Assembly (NCBI RefSeq): GCF_036826855.1
Contig: NZ_CP104578.1
Span: 5,863,501 to 5,927,500 of the forward strand
DNA length: 64,000 nt
Reading direction: 5' to 3'
Source of the DNA: Streptomyces sp. SJL17-4
GTDB taxonomy: Bacteria > Actinomycetota > Actinomycetes > Streptomycetales > Streptomycetaceae
The notes beneath the pieces were generated by a model. It had not been told where the DNA came from and did not search any database. It saw only the letters and a program-made list of their open reading frames with translations. The number at the start of each line of letters is the position of its first letter. The first letter of the stretch is position 1. Below, piece by piece: positions 1-8,191 of this stretch. The position numbers and the translations under genes are program-made.

Positions 1-860
1 AGACCGACTTCGTCGAGCTCTTCGAGGCCATGGACGGGCTGCCCGTCACGGTCCGGCTGCTCGACCCGCCGCTGCACGAGTTCCTGCCCGACATCACCGA
101 GCTGTCGGTGCGCGTCGCCCTCGCCGAGTCCCGCAAGGAGCCGCACGAGAACGACCTGCGCCTGCTCCAGGCCGTGCACCGGCTGCACGAGCAGAACCCG
201 ATGCTGGGTCTGCGCGGTGTCCGCCTCGGCCTGGTCATCCCCGGCCTGTTCACCATGCAGGTCCGGGCGATCGCCGAGGCCGCGGCCCAGCGCATCGACG
301 CCAAGGGCGACCCGCGCGTCGAGATCATGATCCCGCTCGTCGGCACCGTCCAGGAGCTGGAGATCGTCCGCGAGGAGGCCGAGCAGGTCATCGCCGAGGT
401 CCAGGCCCGCACCGGCGTCGAGCTCAAGCTCGCGCTCGGCACGATGATCGAGCTGCCGCGCGCCGCCGTGACCGCCGGTCAGATCGCCGAGGCCGCGGAG
501 TTCTTCTCCTTCGGCACCAACGACCTGACGCAGACGGTCTGGGGCTTCTCCCGCGACGACGTGGAGGCCTCGTTCTTCACCGCGTACCTGGAGAAGGGCA
601 TCTTCGGCGTCAGCCCCTTCGAGACCATCGACAAGGACGGTGTCGGCGCGCTCGTGCGCAGCGCCGTCCAGGCCGGCCGCGCCACCCGCCCCGACATCAA
701 GCTCGGTGTCTGCGGCGAGCACGGCGGCGACCCGGAGTCGGTGCACTTCTTCCACGAGGTCGGTCTGGACTACGTGTCCTGCTCGCCCTTCCGGATCCCG
801 GTGGCGCGTCTGGAGGCCGGCCGCGCGGCGGCCGAGTCGAAGGGCAGCGACAGCCGCTGA
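1..860 (+). CDS. ppdK: Pyruvate, phosphate dikinase, C-terminal part (5' end outside window)
   Basis: Catalyses interconversion of pyruvate, ATP and Pi with PEP, AMP and PPi. The reading frame is already open at base 3, so only the last 285 residues are visible. They form the PEP/pyruvate-binding TIM-barrel domain: an IMIPLVGTVQELE strand, the GTMIELPRAA and FFSFGTNDLTQ segments that line the active site, and GVCGEHGGDP, which carries the catalytic cysteine that protonates the enolate. Length and motifs match the family C-terminus, and the gene ends intact. Two strong hairpins follow the stop codon, so transcription probably ends here. In S. coelicolor ppdK sits, from memory, in the same neighbourhood. 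Function is very likely; the N-terminal nucleotide and phosphohistidine domains cannot be checked. Confidence 0.95.
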   Translation, partial: TDFVELFEAMDGLPVTVRLLDPPLHEFLPDITELSVRVALAESRKEPHENDLRLLQAVHRLHEQNPMLGLRGVRLGLVIPGLFTMQVRAIAEAAAQRIDAKGDPRVEIMIPLVGTVQELEIVREEAEQVIAEVQARTGVELKLALGTMIELPRAAVTAGQIAEAAEFFSFGTNDLTQTVWGFSRDDVEASFFTAYLEKGIFGVSPFETIDKDGVGALVRSAVQAGRATRPDIKLGVCGEHGGDPESVHFFHEVGLDYVSCSPFRIPVARLEAGRAAAESKGSDSR

Positions 861-863
861 GTC

Positions 864-920
864 CTGCTGAACGGGGGGTCAGGAGCGGCGGTCGGGCCCT
901 CCTGAACCCCCGTTCAGCAG
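864..920 (+). terminator. Long hairpin after ppdK
   Basis: Two 22-base arms (864-885 and 899-920) are complementary at 21 of 22 positions around a 13-base loop, starting four bases after the ppdK stop codon. There is no T-tract, as is usual for Streptomyces terminators. Confidence 0.8.
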
Positions 921-1009
921 CGGGAATCCCCGAACCACTCCGGTACGACCGGGGTCGCCGTCGGTCACCTCATCACCCTCACCGGCCGCCGGCGGCTCCG
1001 GAATCACAG

Positions 1010-1062
1010 CGACGGGACGGACACCTTTGTGCGGAGGTGTCCGTCCCGTCGTTTGTTTGTTG
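1010..1062 (+). terminator. Rho-independent terminator with T-rich tail
   Basis: A 17-base stem (1010-1026 with 1035-1051) closes a short loop and is followed by TTTGTTTGTTG. This is a canonical intrinsic terminator, the second after ppdK. The following stretch to 1437 holds no gene that I can support; the regulator promoter should lie in its last 100 bases. Confidence 0.85.
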
Positions 1063-1437
1063 AGCGGATGTGAGTAGTTGTTCAATTGCGCCTGATTGAA
1101 TTATTGGCCATTGAACTTCCTCGTTCCTCCGCAAAGGACCCACCGCAAAGAATGGGGCGGGCGCGACCCCCGGATCCCCACCCGGAGGCCGCGCCCTTTA
1201 CCGATGCCGGGCAGGTGAGCCGCAACCTCGCCGACCGCCGCCGGACGGGCAAAGCCCCCCACGGTCTTCACCACGTCCCTCGGTCCTGAAGGTTTCCTGC
1301 CCGGCCCGTACAGCTTTTCGGTTCCGCCCCCATTGCCGCGATGCTTTTCAACTGTGGCTGAAACACCCTGGTAACGTGCAGTGATGCTGTGCATACTCGT
1401 CGTCGGGGGTGGTTGCGAGTGCACAGGTGGGGACTTC

Positions 1438-2460
1438 ATGCTGCGGATTCATTTCACCGGAAACGACCTGGCGGGGGTGCGGACCGCCGCCCGGCCCGAT
1501 GTTCTGTGGGAAACGATTCTCAGCTTTCACCGTTTAAGGGACCGGCGCGGCCCCGTCGTCTTCGGAGAATGGCGCTCCGAAACCCGGATGCGGCTCGGTG
1601 GTGAGACCCGGCTCCTCGCGGCGCTCGTCCCCAGCCGCGGCTATTTCCCCGACTTCCTGACGCCCGCCGAGGGCGTCCACGGGCTCGACGAGGGCCTTGA
1701 GGCGATCCGCGCGACCGACTCCGGCCGGCTCCGCGGCGAACTCTCGCTGCTCACCGCGGACCGCTCCGGCGGACGGACCGTACCCCATTCGCTGCGCGCC
1801 CTCGCCGACGGCGGCGCGGAGCCCTTCGACCGGCTCGTGGGGGCGCTGCGGAGCTACCACCGGGCGGCCGTGGAGCCGTACTGGCCGCACATCAGGGCCC
1901 GCGTCGAGGCCGACCGGGCCCGGCGCGGCCGCGCGCTCCTGGACGGCGGCGCCGACGAACTCCTCGCCTCGCTGCCGCCGATGCTGCGCTGGCGCGCGCC
2001 CGTCCTGGAGGCCGACTACCCGGTCGACCGGGACGTCCACCTCGACGGGCGGGGGCTGCTGCTCCAGCCCTCGTACTTCTGCCGGGGGACCCCCGTGGTG
2101 CTGCGCGACCCCGCGCTGCCGCCGGTCCTCGTCTACCCCGTCACCCACGGGGAGGCGCCGACCGTACGCGCGCCGGGCGGCTCCTCGCTCGCCAAGCTGG
2201 TCGGCCAGACCCGTTCGACGGTGCTGCACGCCATCGGCGACGGCGGCACGACGAGCGAACTCGCCCGCCGGGCCGGGGTGTCGCTGGCCTCGGCGAGCCA
2301 GCACGCGGGCGTGCTGCGCGAGGCGGGGCTCATCGCGACCCTGCGGCACGGGAACGCGGTCCTGCACACACTGACGCCGTTGGGCGCCGCCCTGCTCGGC
2401 GGCGCCCAACGGACGGTGGATCTGCGGTGCTACGCGCGGAACGGGTCGGTCACCTCGTAG
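1438..2460 (+). CDS. ArsR-like winged-helix regulator (DUF5937 type)
   Basis: Probable DNA-binding repressor of 340 residues. The N-terminal half (MLRIHFTGNDLAGVR, PDVLWE, LHRLR-like helices) is typical of the Streptomyces DUF5937-plus-ArsR family. Residues about 275-325 form the winged helix: ELARRAGVSLASASQHAGVL is the recognition helix-turn-helix, followed by the wing LIATLRHGNAVLHTLT. I chose the ATG at 1438 because the protein family starts at MLRIHF and an AGGTGGGGA ribosome site precedes it; an in-frame ATG at 1381 would add 19 unconserved residues. The gene points towards and ends 26 bases from the opposite-strand PhoX gene. Its target is unknown; members of this family often regulate a neighbouring exporter, but none is adjacent here. 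Confidence 0.75.
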   Translation: MLRIHFTGNDLAGVRTAARPDVLWETILSFHRLRDRRGPVVFGEWRSETRMRLGGETRLLAALVPSRGYFPDFLTPAEGVHGLDEGLEAIRATDSGRLRGELSLLTADRSGGRTVPHSLRALADGGAEPFDRLVGALRSYHRAAVEPYWPHIRARVEADRARRGRALLDGGADELLASLPPMLRWRAPVLEADYPVDRDVHLDGRGLLLQPSYFCRGTPVVLRDPALPPVLVYPVTHGEAPTVRAPGGSSLAKLVGQTRSTVLHAIGDGGTTSELARRAGVSLASASQHAGVLREAGLIATLRHGNAVLHTLTPLGAALLGGAQRTVDLRCYARNGSVTS

Positions 2461-2485
2461 GGATCACGGGGCGGCAGGGGGCCCG

Positions 2486-3646
2486 TCAGGCGCGGAACGG
2501 GCCCGTCACCTCGTACGTGATGCCGGCGGAGGAGCTGCCGCTCGTGCCGCGCTGGCTGGAGAAGTAGAGGCGCTTGCCGTCGGGGGAGAAGGCCGGGCCG
2601 CAGATCTCCGAGGAGGACTGGCCGCTGATCCGCAGGAAGGGGGCGACGACGTCGTCCGGGGTGATGACGCAGATCTCCATGTTGCCGCCGTCCTCGGCGA
2701 TGAACAGGTCGCCGGAGGAGGAGCCCGTGACGTTGTCGACACCGGTGAGCGGGGCGGCGCCGCTCGGCACGAGCGAGTCGTCGTAGGCCAGCTCGTAGGT
2801 GTTGGTGGTGAGGTTGAGCTGCCAGAGGCGGTTGTCGCCCTTGGTGGTGAACCAGACGGTGTCGTTGGCGTAGTGGCAGCCCTCGCCGCCGTTGAACTTC
2901 TTCGACCCCGAGACCTGGCTGCGGGTCACGGTCGGGGAGCCGTCCGGGTCCGGCACGTTCTGCCAGGTGAAGGAGCCGGAGGTGGCGGTGCCCGCGACCA
3001 TCACCTGGAGGGTGCCGGCGGAGAGGTCGCCCCAGGTGGTGGGGACGAAGCGGTAGAAGCAGCCGCTCGTCTCGTCCTCGGTCAGGTAGACGACCTTGCG
3101 GACCGGGTCGGCCGCGGCGGCCTCGTGCTTGAACCGGCCCATGGCGGCGCGGCGGACGGCGGCGTTCACGCCGTACGGGTCGGTCTCGTAGACGTACCCG
3201 AGGCTGACCTCCTCGCAGGAGAGCCAGGTGTTCCACGGGGTCTTGCCGCCGGCACAGTTCTGGCGGGTGCCGGACAGGATGCGGTACGCGCCGGTGACGG
3301 CGCCGGTCGAGCTGAACCGCACCGCGCTCGCGCCGCCGCTCGGGTTGATCTCCGAGTTGGACACGTAGATCCAGCCGGTGCCGTCGGCGAAGCAGGCGCC
3401 GCCGTCGGGGGCGCTGTGCCAGGTGTACGAGGTGCCGGGCACGGTCTGGCCCGACCGGGCGATGACCCGGCTGGTGAAACCGGCGGGCAGCAGGATGCCG
3501 TTCGCGTCCGCCGCGCCGAGGGCGCCGTAGGGGCCGGCGCCGGGCTGCGCGGGGGCCGCGTAGGCGGCGCCGTGCATCAGGGTGCCGCCGAAGGCCGCCG
3601 CCGACGTACCGATGACCGCTCCGCGCAGAAAACTGCGTCGCTCCAC
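2486..3646 (-). CDS. Tat-exported PhoX-family (DUF839) protein
   Basis: Secreted protein of 386 residues, probably a phosphatase-like beta-propeller enzyme. The start is a GTG at 3646 preceded by CAGGAG. The N-terminus ERRSFLRGAVIGTSAAAFGG is a twin-arginine signal peptide with a cleavage region near AAYAAPA. The mature part carries PhoX/DUF839 features: LPAGFTSRVIARSG near the start, GGACFADGTGWIYVSNSE, WNTWLSCEE, GRFKHEAAAADP, VVYLTEDE, GCFYRFVP and a C-terminal FSPDGKRLYFSSQRG blade. Large PhoX enzymes are calcium-dependent alkaline phosphatases, but this protein belongs to the shorter DUF839 type whose activity is less certain. It is a single gene between two convergent or divergent neighbours. 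Confidence 0.8.
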   Translation of the reverse strand: MERRSFLRGAVIGTSAAAFGGTLMHGAAYAAPAQPGAGPYGALGAADANGILLPAGFTSRVIARSGQTVPGTSYTWHSAPDGGACFADGTGWIYVSNSEINPSGGASAVRFSSTGAVTGAYRILSGTRQNCAGGKTPWNTWLSCEEVSLGYVYETDPYGVNAAVRRAAMGRFKHEAAAADPVRKVVYLTEDETSGCFYRFVPTTWGDLSAGTLQVMVAGTATSGSFTWQNVPDPDGSPTVTRSQVSGSKKFNGGEGCHYANDTVWFTTKGDNRLWQLNLTTNTYELAYDDSLVPSGAAPLTGVDNVTGSSSGDLFIAEDGGNMEICVITPDDVVAPFLRISGQSSSEICGPAFSPDGKRLYFSSQRGTSGSSSAGITYEVTGPFRA

Positions 3647-3864
3647 GTCTCACTCCTGAGAAGGGTGGTGAACCGCCCCGTCAGCCCGGTCGGCGACGGG
3701 GTCGCGCGCTTCCGGAAACTAGGAGTACGGAATTGACTGTGCATCAACAAGCGATGAAGAGGAAGAGGCGGGGCCCTGTCGGGAGTGCGGGGGCCGGCCG
3801 GGGGCTCGTCGAGGCAGGTCTTTCGGCACTACGAGGGCCTCGTGGCGGCGGGCACACTGGGGGT

Positions 3865-4356
3865 ATGTGCGCCACCCGGGACATCAGCGGCCGAGACGAC
3901 CTCGACGTGCTGCTGCGGCGGTTCTACGCCGCAGCCTTCGCCGATCCGCTCATCGGCCCGTTCTTCACCGAGGTCGCCGGGACCGATCTGGAGGTCCACC
4001 TGCCGCGCATCACCGACTTCTGGGAGCGCGCCCTCTTCCGTACCGCCGACTACGGGCGCGACGCCTTCGCCCCGCACGCCGCGCTCCACTCCGCCCGGCC
4101 CCTCACCGCCGCCCACTTCGGGCGCTGGGTGCAGCTCTGGCGCGCCGCCGTCGACGGCCTCCACACCGGGCCGCTGGCCGAGCGGGCCAAGGTGCAGGGC
4201 GAGCGGATCGCCCTCGCGATGCTGCGACGGCTCGCCGAGCCCGGGGCCGGTACGGAGAACGGGGCCGGTACGGAGAACGGAGCCGGTGCGGAGGGCACGG
4301 GCACGGGCGGTGGATTCGTACCGTTGGCGGCCCTTGAGCTGCGCTCCGCCGCCTGA
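3865..4356 (+). CDS. Truncated haemoglobin, group III-like
   Basis: Small haem protein of 163 residues. The globin core spans residues about 10-130: LLRRFYAAAFADPLIGPFF, HLPRITDFWERALF, then FAPHAALH, whose histidine is the likely proximal haem ligand, and HFGRWVQLWRAAVDGLH with a final AKVQGERIALAML helix. The order and the short length fit group III truncated globins, whose roles in bacteria (oxygen, NO or peroxide chemistry) are poorly settled. I start at the ATG at 3865, where globin homology begins; an in-frame ATG at 3733 would add 44 basic, unconserved residues. The tail contains an 18-base tandem repeat (4247-4291) encoding GTENGA-type units, absent from the core family and probably a recent expansion. 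Confidence 0.8.
   Translation: MCATRDISGRDDLDVLLRRFYAAAFADPLIGPFFTEVAGTDLEVHLPRITDFWERALFRTADYGRDAFAPHAALHSARPLTAAHFGRWVQLWRAAVDGLHTGPLAERAKVQGERIALAMLRRLAEPGAGTENGAGTENGAGAEGTGTGGGFVPLAALELRSAA
4247..4291 (+). repeat. 18-base tandem repeat in globin tail
   Basis: Two and a half near-identical units of GCCGGTACGGAGAACGGG type encode repeated GTENGA in the C-terminal tail of the haemoglobin. The repeat keeps frame. Confidence 0.75.
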
Positions 4357-4472
4357 GCGCAAAAAATCTTCGGGAGAACGATGAGTTACGGGCGGGACGC
4401 CCGTCCTACCTCTTGAAAGCGCCGGAGCGACTGGAGCGACCGGAGCGACCGCAAGGGAAGAGAGAGCGCATC

Positions 4473-4886
4473 ATGGCCCCGCAGATGATCTTCGTGAACC
4501 TGCCCGTCAAGAGTGTCGACGCCAGCAAGGCCTTCTTCGAGAAGCTCGGCTTCTCCCACAACCCGCAGTTCAGCGACGAGACCACCGCCTGTGTGGTCTT
4601 CAGCGACACGATCTTCGCGATGCTCCTCGAAGAGGACAAGTTCAAGTCCTTCATGGCCCCCGGCAAGGAGATCTCCGACGCCACCAAGGCCACCGAGGTC
4701 CTGGTCACCCTGAGCGCCGAGAGCCGGGAGAAGTGCGACGAGCTCGCCGACGCCGCCCTCGCCGCCGGCGGTACCCCCGCGAAGGAGGCGATGGACATGG
4801 ACTTCATGTACGGCCGCTCCTTCACGGACCTGGACGGCCACCACTGGGAGGTCTTCTGGATGGACCCGGCGGCCGCCCAGGGCTGA
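4473..4886 (+). CDS. VOC (glyoxalase/bleomycin-resistance fold) protein
   Basis: A 137-residue protein with the paired beta-alpha-beta-beta-beta modules of the vicinal oxygen chelate superfamily. The start MAPQMIFVNLPVKSVDAS leads straight into the first module (SKAFFEKLGF), then CVVFSDTIFAMLLEE; the second module ends with FTDLDGHHWEVFWMDP, where H and E are the usual metal-ligand type residues. An AAGGGAAGAGAG purine stretch precedes the chosen ATG; an upstream in-frame ATG at 4413 would read through a GGAGCGAC-type repeat and is less likely. Members include dioxygenases, glyoxalases and antibiotic-binding proteins, and the substrate cannot be told from sequence. It is monocistronic and convergent with the SDR gene. 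Confidence 0.8.
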   Translation: MAPQMIFVNLPVKSVDASKAFFEKLGFSHNPQFSDETTACVVFSDTIFAMLLEEDKFKSFMAPGKEISDATKATEVLVTLSAESREKCDELADAALAAGGTPAKEAMDMDFMYGRSFTDLDGHHWEVFWMDPAAAQG

Positions 4887-4922
4887 GCCCCGCGCGTCAG
4901 GTGGAGATGCCGAGCCCCGCGG

Positions 4923-5687
4923 TCAGGCGGAGACGCCGCCGTCGATCACCAGGTCCGTGCCGACGGCGGAGCCGGCCGCGTCCGACGCGAGGTACAGCAC
5001 GGCCGCCGCGACCTCCGTGGCGGAGGAGATCCGGCCCAGCGGGGACTCCTGCTTCATCCGGACCTCCCGCTCGGCCTCCGTCTCGCCGGGCCGCAGCGAC
5101 ATCGCGGACTCCGAGGCGCCGGGGCTGACCGCGTTGATCCGGACCCCGTCGGCGATGTGGTCCAGGGCCGCGGCCCTGGTCAGCGCCGACACGGCCGCCT
5201 TCGAGACCTGGTAGCCGAAGACTCCGGGGATCCGGACGTGCGGGCCCAGGTTCGACGCGATGTTCACGATCGCCCCGCCCCCGTGCGCCCGCATGTGCGC
5301 CACCTCGGCCTGGAGGGCGTGCAGCACCCCGGTGACGTTGATGTCGAGCAGCGTTTGCCAGTCGTCCAGGGGGAAGTCGGCGGCGCTGTGGCCGCCCCGG
5401 AAGACCCCCGCGTTGTTCACGGCCACGTCGAGACCGCCGTAGATCTCGACCGTACGCCGGACCAGCTCCCGTACGGACCCGGCGTCGGCCACATCGGCCG
5501 TGACGGCCGTGCCGGCGCCCCCGGCCGCCTCGATCAGACCGACCGTCCCCTCCAGGGGCTCGGCGGTACGGCCGGCGACGACGACCTTCGCGCCCTCGGC
5601 GGCGAAGGCGAGCGCGATGGCGCGGCCGAGACCGGAACCGGCTCCGGTGACGAGGACGACGCGGTCGGTGAAGCGTGCGGCGTTCAT
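4923..5687 (-). CDS. Short-chain dehydrogenase/reductase
   Basis: NAD(P)-dependent oxidoreductase of 254 residues with all classical SDR signatures: TGAGSGLG cofactor loop at about residues 14-21, NNAG near residue 90, the IASN segment carrying the catalytic serine, and YQVSK with the catalytic Tyr and Lys around residue 160. An acidic or basic choice after the second strand (VVAGRTAEPLEG) suggests NADP use, which is inference. The ATG at 5687 has an AGGAG ribosome site. It lies directly downstream of the MFS gene on the same strand, 81 bases away, so both are probably one transcript controlled by the TetR protein further upstream. The substrate is unknown. Confidence 0.85.
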   Translation of the reverse strand: MNAARFTDRVVLVTGAGSGLGRAIALAFAAEGAKVVVAGRTAEPLEGTVGLIEAAGGAGTAVTADVADAGSVRELVRRTVEIYGGLDVAVNNAGVFRGGHSAADFPLDDWQTLLDINVTGVLHALQAEVAHMRAHGGGAIVNIASNLGPHVRIPGVFGYQVSKAAVSALTRAAALDHIADGVRINAVSPGASESAMSLRPGETEAEREVRMKQESPLGRISSATEVAAAVLYLASDAAGSAVGTDLVIDGGVSA

Positions 5688-5702
5688 GTGAGTCGACTCC
5701 TG

Positions 5703-5762
5703 TGTGGGTGTGACTGATGGGTGTGACGGAGGGGTGTGACGGAGGGGTGTGACGGAGGGCTG
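5703..5762. repeat. GGGTGTGACGGA tandem repeat
   Basis: Four to five 13-base units of the form GGGTGTGACGGAG lie in the gap between the SDR and MFS genes. They contain no stop-codon or hairpin logic that I can see; probably a slippage repeat. Confidence 0.7.
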
Positions 5763-5768
5763 TGCGTG

Positions 5769-7151
5769 CTACTTGGTGCGGATCGTGAGGACCGCGAGTG
5801 CCGCGAACAGGGCGGCCGCCGCCGCCAGGGACACCGCGTCCCCGCCGAGGGTGAGCAGGGCGGCGAAGACCACGGTCGGGCCGAGCTCCATCGCCGTGTT
5901 CAGGACGCCGCCCGCGAGGCCCGCCCGGTGCGCCGGGACGCCCTCGGTGGCCAGGACGGCGGCGGCCGCGAAGGACAGGGCGCCGCCGGCCGGCAGCAGG
6001 AGCAGGCCGGGGAGCAGCCCGTACGCGTACGGCACCGAGATGTCGGAACCGGTCGCGGCGAGCAGTCCGAGCCCCGCCGCGGCCGTCCCGAGCCCTGCCG
6101 CGGTCACCCGCCCGGGGCCGTACCGCCCGATCAGCGGGCCCGCCAGCCGCCCCGAGCCCAGCAGGGCGACCGCGAAGGGCACGAAGGCGGCGGAGGTCCG
6201 CAGTTCGTCCCAGCCGCGCTGCTGCTGGAAGGAGAGGGAGAGCAGGATGAAGACGGTGGCCGTGCCGGCCGCCGTGAGGCCGATCGCGGCCAGGCCCAGG
6301 ACCCGGCGGCCGTCGCGCAGGAAGTCCGGGGGCAGCAGAGGGTCGGCGGTGCGTCGCTCGACGGCCCCGAAGGCGGCCAGCAGGACGAGCCCGGCCAAGA
6401 GAGGGGCGAGGACCGGGGCGGAGCCCCACGCGTGGGCGTCGGTGAGGACGAGCCCGAAGCTGGCGAGCGTCATCCCGGCGGTGGCGAGCAGCGCGCCGGG
6501 GAGGTCGAGGGAACGGTTCTGTCCTGGTGCGTTCCGTCCTGGTGGCGTCCCGGGCAGGAGGCGCGGAGCGAGGAGCAGGGCCGTCAGCGTCACCGCGACC
6601 GGGACCGCGAACGTGCCGCGCCAGGACGTGGCCCCCGCGATCACCCCCGAGAGCAGGTTCCCCGCCGTCGCGCCCAGCACGGAGAGGCCGCCCCAGGTGG
6701 CCATCGCCCTGCCGTACGCGGCCGGTCCGGGGAACAGGGACCGGAGCACCGCCATCGCCGCCGGGGCGACGAGCGCCGCGCCCACACCCTGCCCGAACCG
6801 GGCGGCGAGCAGCGCCTCGTACCCGGGGGCGAGCGGCGCGAGGGCGGAGGCGGTGCCGAAGACCAGCAGCCCGGCGGTCAGCGTCCGGCGCCCGCCGAAG
6901 CGGTCGGCGAGCCGTCCGCCGAAGAGCAGCAGTCCGGCGAAGGTCAGGCCGTACGCGGCGCTCAGCAGGATCAACTGGGCGCGGTCGAGCCGGAATTCGT
7001 CGCCGATGCGGGGGAGGGGTACGGCGAGGGAGGCGAGCGTGAAGATGAGGGTCATCTGCACGGCTGCGAGGAGGGCGAAGCCTCCGCGTATACGGCTCCC
7101 GTCGCCCGTGACCCCCTCGGGTTCCCGCACCCGCACCTTCGTCGATGACAT
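5769..7151 (-). CDS. MFS drug-type efflux transporter
   Basis: Polytopic inner-membrane transporter of 460 residues, predicted to export a drug-like compound by proton antiport. The first membrane segments carry FTLASLAVPLPRIGDEF, then AAYGLTFAGLLLFGGRLADRFGGRR, the motif A of the major facilitator superfamily in the loop between helices 2 and 3. A long Ala/Leu/Gly-rich series of membrane spans follows to the end. I prefer the ATG at 7151, preceded by GGGGGCGGGA, over one 11 codons upstream that would fall inside the operator-like motif. The SDR gene follows on the same strand. The promoter motif at 7168-7185 matches that of the adjacent tetR gene, so the exporter is likely repressed by that protein. 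Confidence 0.85.
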   Translation of the reverse strand: MSSTKVRVREPEGVTGDGSRIRGGFALLAAVQMTLIFTLASLAVPLPRIGDEFRLDRAQLILLSAAYGLTFAGLLLFGGRLADRFGGRRTLTAGLLVFGTASALAPLAPGYEALLAARFGQGVGAALVAPAAMAVLRSLFPGPAAYGRAMATWGGLSVLGATAGNLLSGVIAGATSWRGTFAVPVAVTLTALLLAPRLLPGTPPGRNAPGQNRSLDLPGALLATAGMTLASFGLVLTDAHAWGSAPVLAPLLAGLVLLAAFGAVERRTADPLLPPDFLRDGRRVLGLAAIGLTAAGTATVFILLSLSFQQQRGWDELRTSAAFVPFAVALLGSGRLAGPLIGRYGPGRVTAAGLGTAAAGLGLLAATGSDISVPYAYGLLPGLLLLPAGGALSFAAAAVLATEGVPAHRAGLAGGVLNTAMELGPTVVFAALLTLGGDAVSLAAAAALFAALAVLTIRTK

Positions 7152-7167
7152 TCCCGCCCCCCCATAC

Positions 7168-7185
7168 TTGATCGTACGTTCCAAA
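7168..7185 (-). promoter_or_regulatory. Predicted TetR operator at the MFS promoter
   Basis: TTGATCGTACGTTCCAAA on the + strand lies 17 bases upstream of the MFS start and covers a possible -10 box (TACGAT on the minus strand). It matches the motif at the tetR promoter at 14 of 18 positions. Confidence 0.6.
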
Positions 7186-7239
7186 ATGAGCCCCGAAGAA
7201 AGGGCGCCCCGTGGGCGCCCTTTCCACTGTCTCGCAGGC

Positions 7240-7824
7240 TCAGTCCAGCAGATTCAGTGCCTGTTCCGCCGCGTCCCGCACCCTGGCCGGGTCGCTCGAC
7301 GCCTTGCCGACCACCCGGATCCCCTGGAGCAGCACCAGAAGCATCCGCGCCAGGGCGCGAGGGTCCCGGTCGTCCGGGAGTTCGCCCCCGGCGCGGGCCC
7401 GGGTGAGCGCCGCGTACAGGAGCGTCTCGACCTGCTCCCAGCTGAGCTCGACCCGGCGGGCCACCGCCGTGTCGTGCGGCCCCAGTTCCGCCGCCGAGTT
7501 GGTGACGAAGCAGCCGTTCAGCCGCTCGCCGTCGGCCGACGCCTCGGCGGCGAAGCGGCGGACGAGGGTGCGGACGGCCGGCAGGGCCGGTCCCGGTGCG
7601 GACAGTTCCTCGACGAGCCGCGGGTCCCGGGTCTCCAGGTAGCGGTCCATCGCCTTCAGGTACAGCTCGTGCTTGTTCCCGAAGGTCGCGTAGATGCTGG
7701 CCCGGCCGACACCGAGGTGCGCCACGAGGTCCGACATCGTCGTCGCCTCGTAGCCGCGCGCCCAGAACAGCTCAAGGGCTGCCTGGAGCGCGGCGTCGGG
7801 ATCGAATTCCTTGGTCCTGGCCAC
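7240..7824 (-). CDS. TetR-family transcriptional repressor
   Basis: DNA-binding repressor of 194 residues. The N-terminal 60 residues are a TetR helix-turn-helix: DPDAALQAALELFWARGYEA, then TTMSDLVAHLGVGRASIYATF with the conserved G-K-LY pattern (FGNKHELYLKAM). The rest is the helical ligand domain (C-terminal type seen in YxaF/LmrA-like regulators). The start is GTG at 7824 without a ribosome site; a TACGGT box ends 6 bases upstream of it and TTGACC lies 18 bases further up, so the mRNA should be leaderless. The same operator-like motif overlaps this promoter and the MFS promoter, which predicts autoregulation plus control of the MFS-SDR run. The gene is transcribed in the same direction as both neighbours. 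Confidence 0.85.
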   Translation of the reverse strand: MARTKEFDPDAALQAALELFWARGYEATTMSDLVAHLGVGRASIYATFGNKHELYLKAMDRYLETRDPRLVEELSAPGPALPAVRTLVRRFAAEASADGERLNGCFVTNSAAELGPHDTAVARRVELSWEQVETLLYAALTRARAGGELPDDRDPRALARMLLVLLQGIRVVGKASSDPARVRDAAEQALNLLD

Positions 7825-7830
7825 GAGAAG

Positions 7831-7860
7831 ACCGTACGACTATCTGGAACGATCGGTCAA
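7831..7860 (-). promoter_or_regulatory. tetR promoter with overlapping operator
   Basis: On the minus strand TTGACC (7860-7855), an 18-base spacer and TACGGT (7836-7831) form a good vegetative promoter whose start site falls on the GTG. The operator-like motif TTGACCGATCGTTCCAGA (7860-7843) covers the -35 box and spacer. Confidence 0.65.
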
Positions 7861-7861
7861 G

Positions 7862-8191
7862 CTAGTTCACGCGTACCGGGAACACCGTCACCGTGACCTC
7901 GTCGTCGTCCAGGCATCGGCCCGTCTCCAGGTCGAAGCGCTGCTTCAGGAGCGGCGAGGCCACGAACGGCCGTCCGTCCGCCGAGCCGACGAGCCCCCGG
8001 GAGAGCACCTGCGCCCCCGTGAACGGGTCGCGGTTGTCGATCGCGTACGTCCGGCCCGACCGGTCCCGGAAGACCGCCGCCTGCCGGCCGTCCGGCAGCA
8101 GCGCCGCCACGCCCCGGCCCGGGGTCAGCCGGGACTCCTCGCAGACCGTCATCCAGGAGTCGGGGGAGGGGGAGAGTTCGAGCGTCGTCAT
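7862..8191 (-). CDS. nirD: Nitrite reductase small subunit
   Basis: Rieske-fold small subunit (109 residues) of cytoplasmic assimilatory NAD(P)H-nitrite reductase. Visible family features are WMTVCEESRLTPGRGVAALL, QAAVFRD, YAIDNRDPFTGAQVLSRGLVG and the end FDLETGRCLDD followed by VTVFPVRV. As in other NirD proteins, the Rieske cluster ligands are absent; the fold is retained and helps assemble the large subunit. The ATG overlaps the nirB stop by ATGA, so translation is coupled. It is the last gene of the three-gene operon that starts at 12059, and its stop abuts the tetR promoter. Confidence 0.92.
   Translation of the reverse strand: MTTLELSPSPDSWMTVCEESRLTPGRGVAALLPDGRQAAVFRDRSGRTYAIDNRDPFTGAQVLSRGLVGSADGRPFVASPLLKQRFDLETGRCLDDDEVTVTVFPVRVN

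Noticed and set aside
1086..1289. Small open frame of 67 codons between ppdK terminator and the ArsR-like gene
   Set aside because: No ribosome site, no family similarity and mixed codon positions.
4897..7227. 776-codon minus-strand frame overlapping the SDR and MFS genes
   Set aside because: Out of frame with both recognised proteins and rich in Arg/Gly; a shadow of their codon bias.
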